The translations under genes and the position numbers were made by a program. Positions 39,797 to 40,076 of a stretch of DNA of 40,076 nt are shown here, piece by piece. Source of the stretch: Sphingomonadales bacterium (GTDB taxonomy: Bacteria > Pseudomonadota > Alphaproteobacteria > Sphingomonadales > Sphingomonadaceae); the NCBI GenBank assembly GCA_028871475.1, contig JAGWMZ010000033.1:1-40076 (forward strand), written 5' to 3'. The notes beneath the pieces were generated by a model. It was not told the DNA's origin. It was given only the letters and a program-made list of their open reading frames with translations, and did not search any database. The stretch's first letter is position 1. Every line of letters starts with the position of its first letter.

Positions 39797-40065
39797 TATC
39801 TGGCAGGGAGACAACCGGTGATCGTCATCATGGCCAAGATGGTTGATCAGGCTATTCACACCGGTCCCCGCCGCTTGACCGTAGAGGGCGCTGGCTGGCG
39901 TTCACGAACGTAGCCATCAAACAACTGCATCAGCTTTGCCGCAGGCACCTTCCGGATCGTGTCCCCCGGCGTGGTGTAACTGGGGGCGATCCCCGCGTTA
40001 TCCGGCGTCAGCCTGGTTTGTTCATGTTTCGGGCACGGCCGAGAGCATGACGATGGGATTGTCGC
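39797..40065 (-). pseudogene. Tyrosine-recombinase (integrase) remnant with a frameshift
   Basis: On the minus strand a frame open from 40065 to a stop at 39858-39856 ends in KLMQLFDGYVRERQPAPSTVKR, which resembles the core-binding domain of phage-type integrases. The expected continuation is found in another frame from about 39870: SLINHLGHDDDHRLSPCQI, like the common GHDD segment after STVKRW. A single missing base near 39865-39875 would explain the break. An in-frame stop at 40068-40066 and the lack of a start show it is cut at the N-terminal side too. Homology fades before 39790. It converges on the sigma factor gene and marks an old integration event. The family is recognised from memory only. 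Confidence 0.6.
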
Positions 40066-40076
40066 TCACCGGGGCC

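Noticed and set aside
1..40076. CRISPR arrays, tRNA or rRNA genes
   Set aside because: No regularly spaced repeats and no cloverleaf or rRNA-like segments were seen on either strand.

Overview
The window looks like a chromosomal segment of a high-GC sphingomonad, most like Novosphingobium. The supporting signs are dense TonB-dependent receptors, a proline dehydrogenase PutA paired with an Lrp-type regulator, a fructose PTS encoded as a FruB-FruK-FruA set, and a spinster-type MFS transporter. The genus is inferred from gene content, not from a marker gene. The window carries mobile-element scars at both ends: the 3' end of an IS5-family transposase next to a 78-bp CTAG-bounded inverted repeat on the left, and a frameshifted tyrosine-recombinase remnant on the right.

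Left third (0.2-12.4 kb). A MHYT-PAS-GGDEF-EAL cyclic-di-GMP protein is followed by a complete fructose locus. Leftward genes are fruB (EIIA-HPr-EI), fruK, fruA (EIIBC) and an OprB-type porin. Rightward genes are a LacI-type regulator, a shikimate-dehydrogenase-like oxidoreductase of the HI0607 type, and fructose-1,6-bisphosphatase. Two related operators sharing AGAAAACGTTT lie exactly 100 bp apart in the divergent promoter region. The pathway reads: porin, PTS uptake as fructose 1-phosphate, fructose 1,6-bisphosphate, then Fbp to fructose 6-phosphate, which could feed an Entner-Doudoroff route.

Middle (12.4-21.5 kb). A single-TM hypothetical protein and a LysR regulator diverge from a region with three consecutive hairpins whose loops are runs of G. 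The lysR gene overlaps a group II truncated hemoglobin. Next comes a likely phosphorus-scavenging cluster: a class A acid phosphatase and a TonB-dependent receptor behind a Pho-box-like direct repeat, with a divergent secreted 2H phosphoesterase. A globin-coupled chemotaxis receptor and a tandem PilZ protein follow.

Right half (21.5-40 kb). Genes in order: a YeiH-type transporter; an Lrp regulator divergent from putA; a second TonB-dependent receptor with a clear promoter/operator and terminator; a TetR/hydrolase pair divergent from an MFS transporter; a cobalamin riboswitch followed by a NiCoT cobalt transporter; an AhpD-like protein; an ArsR-SRPBCC pair; a MscS channel; two small membrane proteins followed by a MarR regulator; and an ECF41 sigma factor coupled to an AhpD/CMD gene whose promoter matches the ECF41 consensus exactly. 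Many divergent junctions hold readable operator palindromes, which are listed separately. No CRISPR array, tRNA or rRNA was seen.
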